Assembly: GCF_030271835.1 (NCBI RefSeq)
Contig: NZ_CP127389.1
Span: 2,826,001-2,890,000 of the forward strand
Source: Proteus appendicitidis
GTDB taxonomy: Bacteria > Pseudomonadota > Gammaproteobacteria > Enterobacterales > Enterobacteriaceae
DNA length: 64,000 bases
Direction: 5' to 3'
Both the position numbers and the translations under genes were made by a program. Each line of letters starts with the position of its first letter. Positions within the stretch are counted from its first letter, which is position 1. Shown one piece after another: positions 1 to 7,853 of this stretch. The notes beneath the pieces were generated by a model. That model saw only the letters and a list, made by a program, of their open reading frames with translations, was not told the origin of the DNA and searched no databases.

Positions 1-183
1 AAAAGTAAATCTAAAAATAGACCAACTAATTCTTCAAGCTTTAAAAACAATCAAATAAGTGGAAATAAGGCTAAAAATATAAAAATCAAGTCTGACGGTC
101 ACATTCAAGGTAATGTGATACACAATAATGAAGCTGATGGAGATATCATTATTGGGCAGGGGTTAAAAAATGAAAAAAAATGA
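1..183 (+). CDS. C-terminal fragment of first gene of ABC-3C-like operon (5' end outside window)
   Basis: An open frame enters at base 1 and stops at TGA 181-183, giving 60 residues of the C-terminus of a larger protein. The visible part is polar and rich in Asn, Lys and Ser, with alternating hydrophobic residues and short Gly-Asn steps (ISGN, IQGN, DGDIIIGQ), suggesting beta-strand repeats. It overlaps the next gene by 14 bp, so the two are probably co-translated. From its place ahead of a CTD-like protein, a middle component and an ATPase, I infer that it is the effector or an upstream component of an ABC-three-component system. The catalytic part, if any, lies outside the window, so its function cannot be stated. 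Confidence 0.6.
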   Translation, partial: KSKSKNRPTNSSSFKNNQISGNKAKNIKIKSDGHIQGNVIHNNEADGDIIIGQGLKNEKK

Positions 184-751
184 CTCTGTGGTTATCCGTG
201 ATAATGAAATTACAGGCAACAGTGCCCTGAGAGACTTAAATATTGGTACTACTATTAGTTTCAATGAAACCAAAACAAGAAGCAATGCCCTTATCAATTT
301 ACTAAATAGGTCGAAGCAACTTTGTGATAATGATGATGAATATCGCTATATGATTGAAGAACTGCAAGAATATCTTAACCCCAGACCTGGCAGAAAAATC
401 ATTGGATTAGAAAAAAAACTTGAAGAGGGTAAACGATTAGATCTACTTGATGATGCTACCTACTTAGAGAATAGATTTGCAAGACGCGTAACCAAATTCC
501 AATTTTCCTCATCAGAAGAAGTAATATATTATCACTGCCTAAGTAAAATAAATTCATCTTTTACTCATTATATTAAACCACTGTTTAAAAACACAGTGGG
601 TAATGATATAGTAGATAGAGTTATTTATGACCGGATAGTTGAACCTCTATATGAAGAGGTCTCTGAAGTTAATGCCGCAATTTCAACAGAATTAATTCGC
701 GGTATGATCTTCTTTTTAACAGGTAAATGTCACATACGATGGGTTAGCTAA
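170..751 (+). CDS. ABC-three-component system C-terminal-domain (CTD)-like protein
   Basis: A 193-residue cytoplasmic protein without signal peptide or membrane segment. Residues 5-30 (VVIRDNEITGNSALRDLNIG) resemble the strand-forming Gly-Asn steps at the end of the preceding gene. The rest is helical and ends in a hydrophobic stretch followed by FLTGKCHIRW, which resembles the C-terminal CTD modules of ABC-3C conflict systems. CTD modules are thought to bind an effector to the middle component and ATPase. It overlaps the upstream fragment by 14 bp and meets the next gene in a TAATG overlap, so it lies inside a tight operon. The family call is from memory of the pattern plus operon context; no nuclease or other catalytic motif is visible. 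Confidence 0.55.
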   Translation: MKKNDSVVIRDNEITGNSALRDLNIGTTISFNETKTRSNALINLLNRSKQLCDNDDEYRYMIEELQEYLNPRPGRKIIGLEKKLEEGKRLDLLDDATYLENRFARRVTKFQFSSSEEVIYYHCLSKINSSFTHYIKPLFKNTVGNDIVDRVIYDRIVEPLYEEVSEVNAAISTELIRGMIFFLTGKCHIRWVS

Positions 752-1242
752 TGATTATTTATCATCCGCTTAAAGATGCGAATCATTGTTCATATCGCAT
801 CATTAGTTTACTTTATAAAAATAATAATAAAATCAATGAAGACAATATTAAATTCATGGATTTTTATTATCTATTTCCTGATCAGTTAAAACACATATCA
901 AGGTGGCCGCGCTCAAATTCTAAATTAGCCCAAAAAATACAATCTATTGAAAACTCATATGAACATATAGAAAACCCTCGTCGTATATTTTTTGAGCTAA
1001 ATATAATCAGAAATAACACAATAGCACATCTATTTTCTAAGGGAATAATAGCATTAGTAGAAGAACAATTAATTTTACATGAAAATAAGATCCCTATTTC
1101 CCTTATCACTGCTATAGAAAAAGACACGTTTAGAGATAGTTTTATATTTAAAATAATTACAGATAGCATACCAAAATTAACAATAAAAGGTAAAAATGGT
1201 CTTAAAGCAAAAACTAACTTAATGGAATATCGTTATGACTAA
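751..1242 (+). CDS. ABC-three-component system middle component (MC5-like)
   Basis: A 163-residue protein. Its start (IIYHPLKDANHCSYRIISLL) and the phrase FMDFYYLFP near residues 35-43 resemble middle components of ABC-3C systems, which bridge the effector/CTD protein and the SMC-like ATPase. It appears to be a helical or winged-helix protein without catalytic motifs. Its start codon overlaps the stop of the CTD-like gene by one base, and its end overlaps the ATPase start by 8 bp (ATGACTAA), so all three would be translated as a coupled set. The subtype MC5 is tentative, but a role as the middle component is well supported by size, order and overlap. Confidence 0.6.
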   Translation: MIIYHPLKDANHCSYRIISLLYKNNNKINEDNIKFMDFYYLFPDQLKHISRWPRSNSKLAQKIQSIENSYEHIENPRRIFFELNIIRNNTIAHLFSKGIIALVEEQLILHENKIPISLITAIEKDTFRDSFIFKIITDSIPKLTIKGKNGLKAKTNLMEYRYD

Positions 1243-3151
1243 AAATCCTTCATATCTTAAAATTAACAGGTTAATCATCATCAAAAATGGACTGCGAGTT
1301 TATGACGAATTATTTCATGATGGAATAAATATTATCCGAGGGGAACATTCTGTTGGCAAATCAACTATTCTCGATATGATTTTTTATATTTTAGGAGGAG
1401 AATTAGCAAAAGATGATTGGAAATATCCTGTAGATGAGTGCTCAAATGTAAATGCTGAGATCACTATAAATGGACATATTTTGACTTTATCTAGAGCTAT
1501 AGACTCAACTGGTAAAGTTCCCCATATAAAAATTTATGAAGGTAAATATGAAAAAGCCATAAAGGATGTTGAAGGATGGAATGAGTATGGATCTCGACGT
1601 AATGATAATAGACTAAGTTTCTCAGAAATAATGTTTGAGTTCTTTAATTGGGGGCAATATAAATCCAGCGACTATAACAATTTAACTATGCACCAAATAA
1701 TGAGGCTCATATATCTTAGCCAATCATCTGAATCTAATAGAATTTTCAGAAAAGAACAAAGTAACAATGATAATGAAAATACAAGAATAGCAATTGCTGA
1801 ATTTCTTTTGGGACTGGATGATTTAGAAACTTACTCGTACCGTCAAAAACTACTAAAATATGAACGAGATTATGAGCGCAGCGGTACAGAGCTAAGAACT
1901 TACTTTGGACTCATTGGAGATGATGCAGACCTTACTGTCGATAAAATAAATGAACAAATTAAAATTAAAAATAAAGAATTAAATATCATTGAAGAAAAAA
2001 GGAATTCTTTATTAGAGTCAGTAGACAATTTAGAGGATAATACCAATCTAAATTTAACTATCGAAAGAAATAATACTATAGATAGAATCCAATCTCTTAC
2101 TAAAAAAATCAATATAAAAAATCATGAACTTCAACTATCTAAAGTTGAAGTTCAAGATTGTATTTTATTTGATAGAAATTTAACCAAGAGAATAAAGGCT
2201 CTGAATGAATCAAAAAACACATATAATGACCTTGGAAAAGTGTCTTTTGAATATTGCCCTTGCTGCCTAACACCTATTATCGAAACAAATGTTGAAAATG
2301 AGTGTGCTTTATGTAAATCAGCCGGAGAAAAGCATTCTCTTGAAGAAAGATATATTGAAACATTGAACGAACTTCAATATCAAAAAAGACAGAATGACAA
2401 AATAATAGTAAAATTATTAGAAAGAGTTGAGTATTTAGAAAATTATTTATTAGAAAAAAATCAAGAGTTACAATTTGCTCAGAATCGCTTATTTGAAATA
2501 AGCTTAGTTTCCAACAAAAGGGAACTAGCATTAACATCTATTATAGAAGAAAGAACTGAGACATTAATAGAGATTAACTCTCTAAGAGAAAAATTAGATA
2601 CTGCATCAAAAGTAGATGACCTAAAGGAAACTCGTGAACATTTAGCAAACCAGATAGAGAATTGTAAGACAAACATTACAGCCTTAGAGGCTAAAAATAT
2701 AAAAAGAAAAGAGTATGTCTATTCTGAACTATCTAAGTTATCAACTGAAATATTAGAAAAAGACTCAGGAAATGAGAGTAAATTTATTACTGCAACAACG
2801 CTTACATCAGAGATAGATTTTGCTAAAAATAGATGGTTGTTAAATGAAAGGGTGAATTATTCAGATAGTTCTAATGTAGTTAAAAAAGCGGCTTTGCATT
2901 TAGCATTTCTTTTATTTTCAATTAAAGATGTAAATTGTAGATATCCTCGTTTTTCTATAATGGATTTTGAATGCGGCGATATAAATGAAGGACGTAGCCA
3001 TAATCTACAAAAGCTGATAGTTTCTAGCCTTGAGGGATTAACTGGCTATCAACTTATAATGACCACCTCAAAAATAGAACCTACCCTTAATAATGACAAT
3101 TATGGTGTTGGTCGATACTATGATAAAAATGATTATATAATTCAATTATAA
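1235..3151 (+). CDS. ABC-three-component system SMC/Rad50-like ATPase
   Basis: A 638-residue ATPase of the SMC/Rad50 type. Walker A is GEHSVGKST (residues 36-44), and the C-terminal Walker B region reads FSIMDFE near residue 575. A long coiled coil (about 205-510) separates the two halves and is interrupted by a zinc-binding insert with CPCC at 341-344 and a second CALC pair near 356-359, like the zinc hook/DUF3732 ATPases of ABC-3C systems. These ATPases are thought to sense an invader and license the effector. The gene starts 8 bp inside the middle-component gene and is followed by a terminator-like hairpin at 3214-3245, so it is the last gene of the operon. Low G+C fits a transferred module. 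Confidence 0.75.
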   Translation: MTKNPSYLKINRLIIIKNGLRVYDELFHDGINIIRGEHSVGKSTILDMIFYILGGELAKDDWKYPVDECSNVNAEITINGHILTLSRAIDSTGKVPHIKIYEGKYEKAIKDVEGWNEYGSRRNDNRLSFSEIMFEFFNWGQYKSSDYNNLTMHQIMRLIYLSQSSESNRIFRKEQSNNDNENTRIAIAEFLLGLDDLETYSYRQKLLKYERDYERSGTELRTYFGLIGDDADLTVDKINEQIKIKNKELNIIEEKRNSLLESVDNLEDNTNLNLTIERNNTIDRIQSLTKKINIKNHELQLSKVEVQDCILFDRNLTKRIKALNESKNTYNDLGKVSFEYCPCCLTPIIETNVENECALCKSAGEKHSLEERYIETLNELQYQKRQNDKIIVKLLERVEYLENYLLEKNQELQFAQNRLFEISLVSNKRELALTSIIEERTETLIEINSLREKLDTASKVDDLKETREHLANQIENCKTNITALEAKNIKRKEYVYSELSKLSTEILEKDSGNESKFITATTLTSEIDFAKNRWLLNERVNYSDSSNVVKKAALHLAFLLFSIKDVNCRYPRFSIMDFECGDINEGRSHNLQKLIVSSLEGLTGYQLIMTTSKIEPTLNNDNYGVGRYYDKNDYIIQL

Positions 3152-3213
3152 GTATTCGCTAAGCTATCATACTAAGATAATATGTATTAACTTTGACCCT
3201 ATATAATACTATC

Positions 3214-3245
3214 CGGACTTTTGGTTACTCAATAGTCCGTTTTAT
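3214..3245 (+). terminator. Rho-independent terminator after the ABC-3C-like operon
   Basis: CGGACT (3214-3219) pairs with AGTCCG (3234-3239) and is followed by TTTTAT. It separates the ATPase gene from the HEPN-type gene, which therefore probably has its own transcript. Confidence 0.6.
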
Positions 3246-3371
3246 CTCAGACAATAAACCTTACAGGGATAGTATTAGTAAACATAAAGCCAAAGCAGTC
3301 ATCTACTCTGTGCCACCAAATAGACATTAAGCACATTTTTAGTCATATAACTTTGAGAAGTAAATATTTTT

Positions 3372-4655
3372 ATGTTTGAAAATAAAATTGGAATCGAGGA
3401 TAAAATAGAACTTATAGAGTCAAGTTCTACAAAACATTACTTTAAAGAAGTTTATAGTAGCTATATAAATGGTAACTATCGAGCAGCTGTAGTTTCTTTA
3501 TGGTCTGTGTTGGTTTGTGATGCCGTGTACAAGACACGTCGTTTAGTTGATCTAACTAATGATAACTGGGCTATAAAGCAAATAAATTTAATCGAAACTT
3601 CTCAACGTCAAAATAGTACTAAATCTGACTGGGAGTTAAAGTTATTTGAAGGGTTCTACGAGCAAAAAAAATTTATTGGTATTGGTGAAATATCTAATAT
3701 TAGAGATATACAGCAAAAAAGGCATTTATGTGCTCATCCTATTCTTTCTGAAGATGATGTGCTTTACACGCCAAATAAAGACTTAGTAAAAAGTATGATC
3801 ATAAATGCACTTGATGATTTTTTATTACGTAAAAATTATTATGGAAAAGACTTATTTCCAATAATACGAGATACTCTAGTAGAAAATAGTGAATATTACG
3901 CAACCGTAAAAAACATAAAACCACTAATTTCCAAATACTGTCAAAGGGTAACTCCATTGGCAACTTACCAAATATTTAAAGAGTTTTGGAAGTTTAGTTT
4001 TAGATTAGATGCCGAAGAATCCTCAAAACATAGAAGAATTCTCCACTTTGCCTGTATGTATTTATATGATGAAGTAAAAAAGAGGACTGAATTATTAGAA
4101 AAAATTAAAGATGATTTAGACTTCTTTGAAAAGATATCATTTAAATATGATGCACTCACCTACTTATTTTCATTTTTTTGTAACCATCCTGATTTTTATA
4201 AAAGATTATCATCTGAACTTCAAGATCGTCTAAAAGAGTATCCTACACGTGATGACAAAGAGGATAATGATAATGCTTATAAAATCGCAACCATGTTTTT
4301 ATTCGATAATGCAAGTGATTATTTTGATTACATTAGTAAGAGTATTGAGGAATATAAAATAACGCGTATTACTCTTTCACATATAAAATTTATAATTAAT
4401 ATATATCGAGACTATCAATGTGAAAAAGAAATTTATGACATTGTAATATTGTATGCTTCAAAATCTACGGGCTATGATGATGCTGACAACAGATTTGACC
4501 TTATTTTCAACAGCGAAATATTTGAAAAACTGTCGATCAACCAACTAGAGCAATTGATTTCGTCTTTCGAAGCTAACGGACAAATAAAAGGAAGAAGACG
4601 AAGCAATGTTGATATGAGAAAGCTAGAAACCAAGCTTAATGAAATAAAAGCCTAA
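3372..4655 (+). CDS. HEPN-type domain protein, probable accessory/defence gene
   Basis: A 427-residue, largely helical cytoplasmic protein of unknown family. The N-terminal 130 residues look like a HEPN domain. There is a helix YINGNYRAAVVSLWSVLV near residues 31-48, and R117-x4-H122 (KRHLCAHP) matches the R-x4-6-H motif that forms the active site of HEPN ribonucleases. The C-terminal 280 residues are charged, repeat-like helices with no recognised motif. A terminator separates it from the ABC-3C-like operon upstream, and a long inverted repeat follows it. By analogy with HEPN toxins near conflict systems it may cleave RNA during phage infection, but that is inference. The start has only a weak ribosome-binding site. 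A non-catalytic regulatory HEPN role is the main alternative. Confidence 0.55.
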   Translation: MFENKIGIEDKIELIESSSTKHYFKEVYSSYINGNYRAAVVSLWSVLVCDAVYKTRRLVDLTNDNWAIKQINLIETSQRQNSTKSDWELKLFEGFYEQKKFIGIGEISNIRDIQQKRHLCAHPILSEDDVLYTPNKDLVKSMIINALDDFLLRKNYYGKDLFPIIRDTLVENSEYYATVKNIKPLISKYCQRVTPLATYQIFKEFWKFSFRLDAEESSKHRRILHFACMYLYDEVKKRTELLEKIKDDLDFFEKISFKYDALTYLFSFFCNHPDFYKRLSSELQDRLKEYPTRDDKEDNDNAYKIATMFLFDNASDYFDYISKSIEEYKITRITLSHIKFIINIYRDYQCEKEIYDIVILYASKSTGYDDADNRFDLIFNSEIFEKLSINQLEQLISSFEANGQIKGRRRSNVDMRKLETKLNEIKA

Positions 4656-4669
4656 CATTAATTTCTACC

Positions 4670-4738
4670 AAGCTCGTTAATACGCAAACTTTTCTATGTA
4701 TTTTTGCTTATTATTTGTCAGAATTTAACGAGCTTTTT
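4670..4738 (+). terminator. Inverted repeat with T-tract after HEPN gene
   Basis: AAGCTCGTTAA (4670-4680) is exactly complementary to TTAACGAGCTT (4725-4735), which continues into TTT. The loop is long (44 bases), so folding is less certain, but position and T-tract fit a terminator for the gene ending at 4655. Confidence 0.4.
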
Positions 4739-5264
4739 GCTAGTATTATCACTTAAAAAAGAGGTTTATATTGACGTCTATCATTGATGAATAGTTCAAG
4801 TTGTATGACCGGTTTATCTAGGGTTAAGATCCATTTTTAGATCGAAGGCACACATCAGATTTACTCATGTAAAAAATTAAGATATCACATTTAAAAAATT
4901 TTAATCTCTTTCCTAAAAATCGATATTAAAATAATACCTTATATTAGTAATCAAATTGTATACTATTTTAAAAAAATTTTTACCCACTTCCTTCCTATTT
5001 ACCCAAGATATTAGCTAGGTACTCAAAAGTCACTAGTCCAGACCCTACCCCCTATGTGAAATTTTATTTCAACATTAAATGTGATACTAAAATTACTCTT
5101 GTCATAAAATGTGGCTCAAGAAAGTAATCTAACATATTGATATTAAATAGCATGACGTGAGTGACACTTGTGACGCATATTTTTATTTAATACATTATTT
5201 TTATTTGCATGCTTCTTGGGTTGCTAAATACTTAGATATAACCACATCTATTACTCCTGTTTAA
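4739..5264. other. Gene-free A/T-rich stretch at the end of the accessory region
   Basis: I see no credible open reading frame, RNA gene or integrase remnant here on either strand. The sequence is A/T-rich, with many short direct repeats of ordinary low complexity. Confidence 0.5.
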
Positions 5265-5286
5265 TGGCACTCATTATGGCACTCAT
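5265..5286. repeat. Direct repeat TGGCACTCAT x2, possible integrase arm sites
   Basis: TGGCACTCAT occurs at 5265-5274 and again at 5277-5286, a 12-bp period. It lies 50-70 bp inside a putative attachment site. Short direct repeats in that position are typical of arm-type binding sites for tyrosine integrases; here this is inference from position only. Confidence 0.35.
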
Positions 5287-5334
5287 GTATTATTCAGATT
5301 AATAAATACTCATTAAATACAATAAAATATAAAA

Positions 5335-5360
5335 CGAATTCAGACTCCGCCAGCCCACCA
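5335..5360 (+). other. Putative attachment half-site: 3' end of ssrA (or a tRNA) ending CCACCA-like
   Basis: The sequence TTCAGACTCC-GCCAGC-CCACCA aligns, with three single-base gaps, to the 3' end of enterobacterial tmRNA (TTCAACTCCCGCCAGCTCCACCA). No complete tRNA or tmRNA body precedes it. A displaced 3' end of ssrA is the usual scar left at the far end of an island integrated in that gene. The gaps leave room for another tRNA target. Confidence 0.4.
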
Positions 5361-5368
5361 AATAAAAC

Positions 5369-5403
5369 AAGGGGTTACGTGAAAACGTAGCCCCTTAATT
5401 TTT
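5369..5403 (+). terminator. Strong Rho-independent terminator, possibly of the original ssrA
   Basis: AAGGGGTTACGT (5369-5380) and ACGTAGCCCCTT (5385-5396) form a 12-bp stem with one G-T wobble, closed by a GAAA tetraloop and followed by AATTTTT. No intact gene ends just before it. It sits 9 bp after the ssrA-like 3' end, so it may be that gene's native terminator left behind when the island inserted. Confidence 0.65.
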
Positions 5404-5671
5404 GGAATGTCCACATTACGTCCACACAGAAAAAGATTAGCTATCTAATCAATACTATTCATATTTTTGCTTCAATACATACTGTTTAATCTTTCTTATA
5501 ATATTTTAAGAAGGTAATATTCAGTGAATACAAATAAAAATCCACCTAAAATATTGCTCTTTTCTAGGCTACCTAAACAGTAGTAAATAATAGCATTATT
5601 ACGAAAAAAATTACGGCGAGGCAGTTAGTAACGTTTAGCTATTTTTCCTTATTAAAAACACTGCATATCAC
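5404..5671. other. Intergenic stretch with two GTCCACA copies
   Basis: No gene is visible. GTCCACA occurs at 5409-5415 and 5420-5426 (11-bp period), just outside the presumed island end; these may be further recombinase sites or chance. Confidence 0.3.
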
Positions 5672-5713
5672 TTTTTATTTTTATTTTTATTTTTATTTTT
5701 ATTTTTATTTTTA
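5672..5713. repeat. Hexanucleotide tandem repeat TTTTTA x7
   Basis: Seven perfect copies of TTTTTA run from 5672 to 5713. The tract lies about 90 bp beyond the 3' end of the minus-strand lipoprotein gene. Perfect short tandem repeats can vary in copy number by strand slippage. Confidence 0.9.
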
Positions 5714-5805
5714 AAGAATGAAAATAAAGGGATTAACCATTGAATATACTTAGGTAAACCCCAAAGTTCGGCGTTCCAATTGCTTTTACAATACCACCTA
5801 CTCAA

Positions 5806-6474
5806 TTATTTTTTCGTTGCAAAAAATAGGTACTGCAAAGGCAATGTAACGACATCTAAAGCTAATGTCACAGGAAGTAATGCTCGGGCAGTTTTTGACC
5901 CAAAAGAGTTTGATTTATATTGGTAAAACTCAACCTCGAATGAATGATAGAATTGCATTAAATAGGTTATATCTTGCTCTTTATTTTTTTCATGTATAGT
6001 ACCGACTAAATTTTGTATCAATACTGAACACATCTTTGTATTATCATTACATGAAAAACCGTATTTTGTGATTGCCATTTTATCCTTTTCTTCAGTCCAA
6101 CGATAATTAAGTTCCACTCTTCCTGAAAACTCTTTTCTTTTTGGATCAATAATAAATTGAGCTGGTTGTTCAACGATAATTTTATCTCGGAATATAACCG
6201 GATCTTTCAATATACTTACAATATTATCGCCTCCACGGCTCAGTAAGTAGTCAAAATTTTCTCCAACAAATACCCACCCAGTATTTCCATTTGTATCATT
6301 CGCTAATGAAAGCGCAGTAATAGTATCTGATCCCCAATTAGATTTTTGGTAACCGGCTTCATGATCAGTAGCGACCATCAAATTAAATGAGAGACAACCT
6401 GATAATATGGAACAAACAAATGGAATAAATATTAATCTAACCATAATTAATTTAATATTATATCTTTTAAACAT
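5806..6474 (-). CDS. Predicted lipoprotein, unknown function
   Basis: A 222-residue protein with a lipoprotein signal peptide: a basic start (MFKRYNIK), a hydrophobic core (LIFIPFVCSI) and lipobox L-S-G-C. No family is recognised. The mature part is mixed alpha/beta with four further Cys-free stretches, a pair of cysteines in SCNDNTKMC that may form a disulfide, and a hydrophobic C-terminal segment (LLPVTLALDVVTLPLQYLFF) followed by lysines. The start at 6474 is chosen because AAAGGA lies 8 bases upstream; an ATG three codons earlier overlaps that site. It lies alone between the presumed island end and an LRR gene remnant. Confidence 0.6.
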   Translation of the reverse strand: MFKRYNIKLIMVRLIFIPFVCSILSGCLSFNLMVATDHEAGYQKSNWGSDTITALSLANDTNGNTGWVFVGENFDYLLSRGGDNIVSILKDPVIFRDKIIVEQPAQFIIDPKRKEFSGRVELNYRWTEEKDKMAITKYGFSCNDNTKMCSVLIQNLVGTIHEKNKEQDITYLMQFYHSFEVEFYQYKSNSFGSKTARALLPVTLALDVVTLPLQYLFFATKK

Positions 6475-6540
6475 AGTGAACATCCTTTTATTTAATACTA
6501 AAAATATTAATTATTATTCTTATAGATAAGGCAAAATAAA

Positions 6541-6699
6541 TGTTACATCACCTTTCCTTTATACAGTAATAGTACTTATAACAATCATTTAACGCATTTC
6601 TCTTTATCTATTCTTGAATGTAAACAGCTCAATGTACTTAACCTTTCTTGTAATCAACTTACCCATATTCCTATTGAAATAGAAAAGCTAACTCAATAA
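6541..6699 (+). pseudogene. Leucine-rich-repeat protein remnant (C-terminal fragment)
   Basis: In the frame ending at TAA 6697-6699, the translation includes LNVLNLSCNQLTHIPIEIEK, a clear leucine-rich repeat (LxxLxLSxNxLTxIPxEI), preceded by a weaker repeat (NNHLTHFSLSILECKQL). No start codon, ribosome-binding site or signal sequence lies upstream in frame, so this is a decayed end of a longer LRR gene. LRR proteins in enteric bacteria are often secreted or host-interacting, but nothing here shows what the intact gene did. Confidence 0.5.
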
Positions 6700-6898
6700 T
6701 TATATATTCATTTTCGACTATAAAATAATTTTCCAGTGAACCCTCCAATTTTAGGATAGATACACTGGATTTATTTTATGGCGAGGATCAAATTGAATTT
6801 CAAATTTAAATTATGATAAAGGATCACTATCACTTATCACCTTGAAACTAAATCGTCCTTTTAAATAATGTTTAGAAATCAAAAATTTTTTATTTTCT

Positions 6899-7786
6899 CT
6901 AAAGAGTAATAATCTTCACACCAATCATTGTCGCTTTGCCACCTACTCTCACTCTACTAATTGTATTTTGGGTTGAATCAATAATAACGTTAATAAGCGA
7001 GGAACATTGCATTGCACGTCCCTGCTCTAATAGAAAATGTGTTTTATGAGGGAAAACATGCTTAACAAGATAGCAGCCTAAAGCACCACTTGAACTTCCT
7101 GTTGCAGACTCTTCATTGATGCCATATAAAGGCGCAAAGTTACGACAATGTGTAGTGATTTCTTTATCTTGGCTAAGCTCAAAAACATGAAAACCGATAG
7201 TATTAAATTCACGACTTAAGTTTGCAATTGCTTCAAAATTAGGTTTTAGCGTATCTAATTGCCCAAATTGTACCGGGATCAGAATATCGGGTAATCCCGT
7301 TGAAAATATCTCAATAGGTAAGCCTGTTGTTGAAATAATTTCACTATTTATTCCCAGTGCAGCAGCTACAGCATCGATATTTGGAGCTTGTCGTGAAACT
7401 GGCAGTGTTTGCTCCATAACGACATTTTCATCATCAATTGCGACGCTTAAAATACCTGCTTTCGTTTTTTGTGTGTAATGACCAGAAGCCAATAAATTGA
7501 GTGAAGATAAAGTAAAAAATACCGCTAATGTTGCATGACCACAAAAATCGACCTCTCCTTCAGGGGTAAAAAAATCAACTTTAAAATCAGTCTCCTCACC
7601 TTGATAAACAAAAGCGGTTTCAGAAAACCCGACTTCTTTCGCGATAGCAATTTTCTGCTCATCACTTAATTGAGGGGGGTTAAGTACCACACCAGCAGGA
7701 TTACCACCTTTATTATTTCGAGTAAATGAGTTTACAAGGTGTACTTTGATCTCGTGTTCTACTGAGTGTATCGCTTCATTTTGCAT
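6899..7786 (-). CDS. PhzF family isomerase/epimerase-like protein
   Basis: A 295-residue cytoplasmic enzyme of the PhzF/YddE fold (two related alpha/beta halves). Family motifs are GGNPAGVVL near residue 27, the conserved Glu in GFSETAFV near residue 50, DFCGHATLA near residue 79, and EESATGSSSGALGCYLV near residue 225. PhzF itself isomerises a phenazine precursor, but most bacterial members have no known substrate, and no phenazine genes lie nearby. A GGGAAA ribosome-binding site precedes the ATG. The gene stands upstream of nothing in the same operon except possibly the phosphatase gene behind it. Confidence 0.85.
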   Translation of the reverse strand: MQNEAIHSVEHEIKVHLVNSFTRNNKGGNPAGVVLNPPQLSDEQKIAIAKEVGFSETAFVYQGEETDFKVDFFTPEGEVDFCGHATLAVFFTLSSLNLLASGHYTQKTKAGILSVAIDDENVVMEQTLPVSRQAPNIDAVAAALGINSEIISTTGLPIEIFSTGLPDILIPVQFGQLDTLKPNFEAIANLSREFNTIGFHVFELSQDKEITTHCRNFAPLYGINEESATGSSSGALGCYLVKHVFPHKTHFLLEQGRAMQCSSLINVIIDSTQNTISRVRVGGKATMIGVKIITL

Positions 7787-7853
7787 ATATTTCCCGCATT
7801 GCTTCGAATAGCATTAAGTCTGTGTGTAAAAATAGAGTGTTATAAAATACTTA

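Noticed and set aside
5335..5360. Complete tRNA or tmRNA gene ending here
   Set aside because: Only the last 25 or so bases resemble a tmRNA 3' end; no acceptor, D or anticodon arms can be found upstream.
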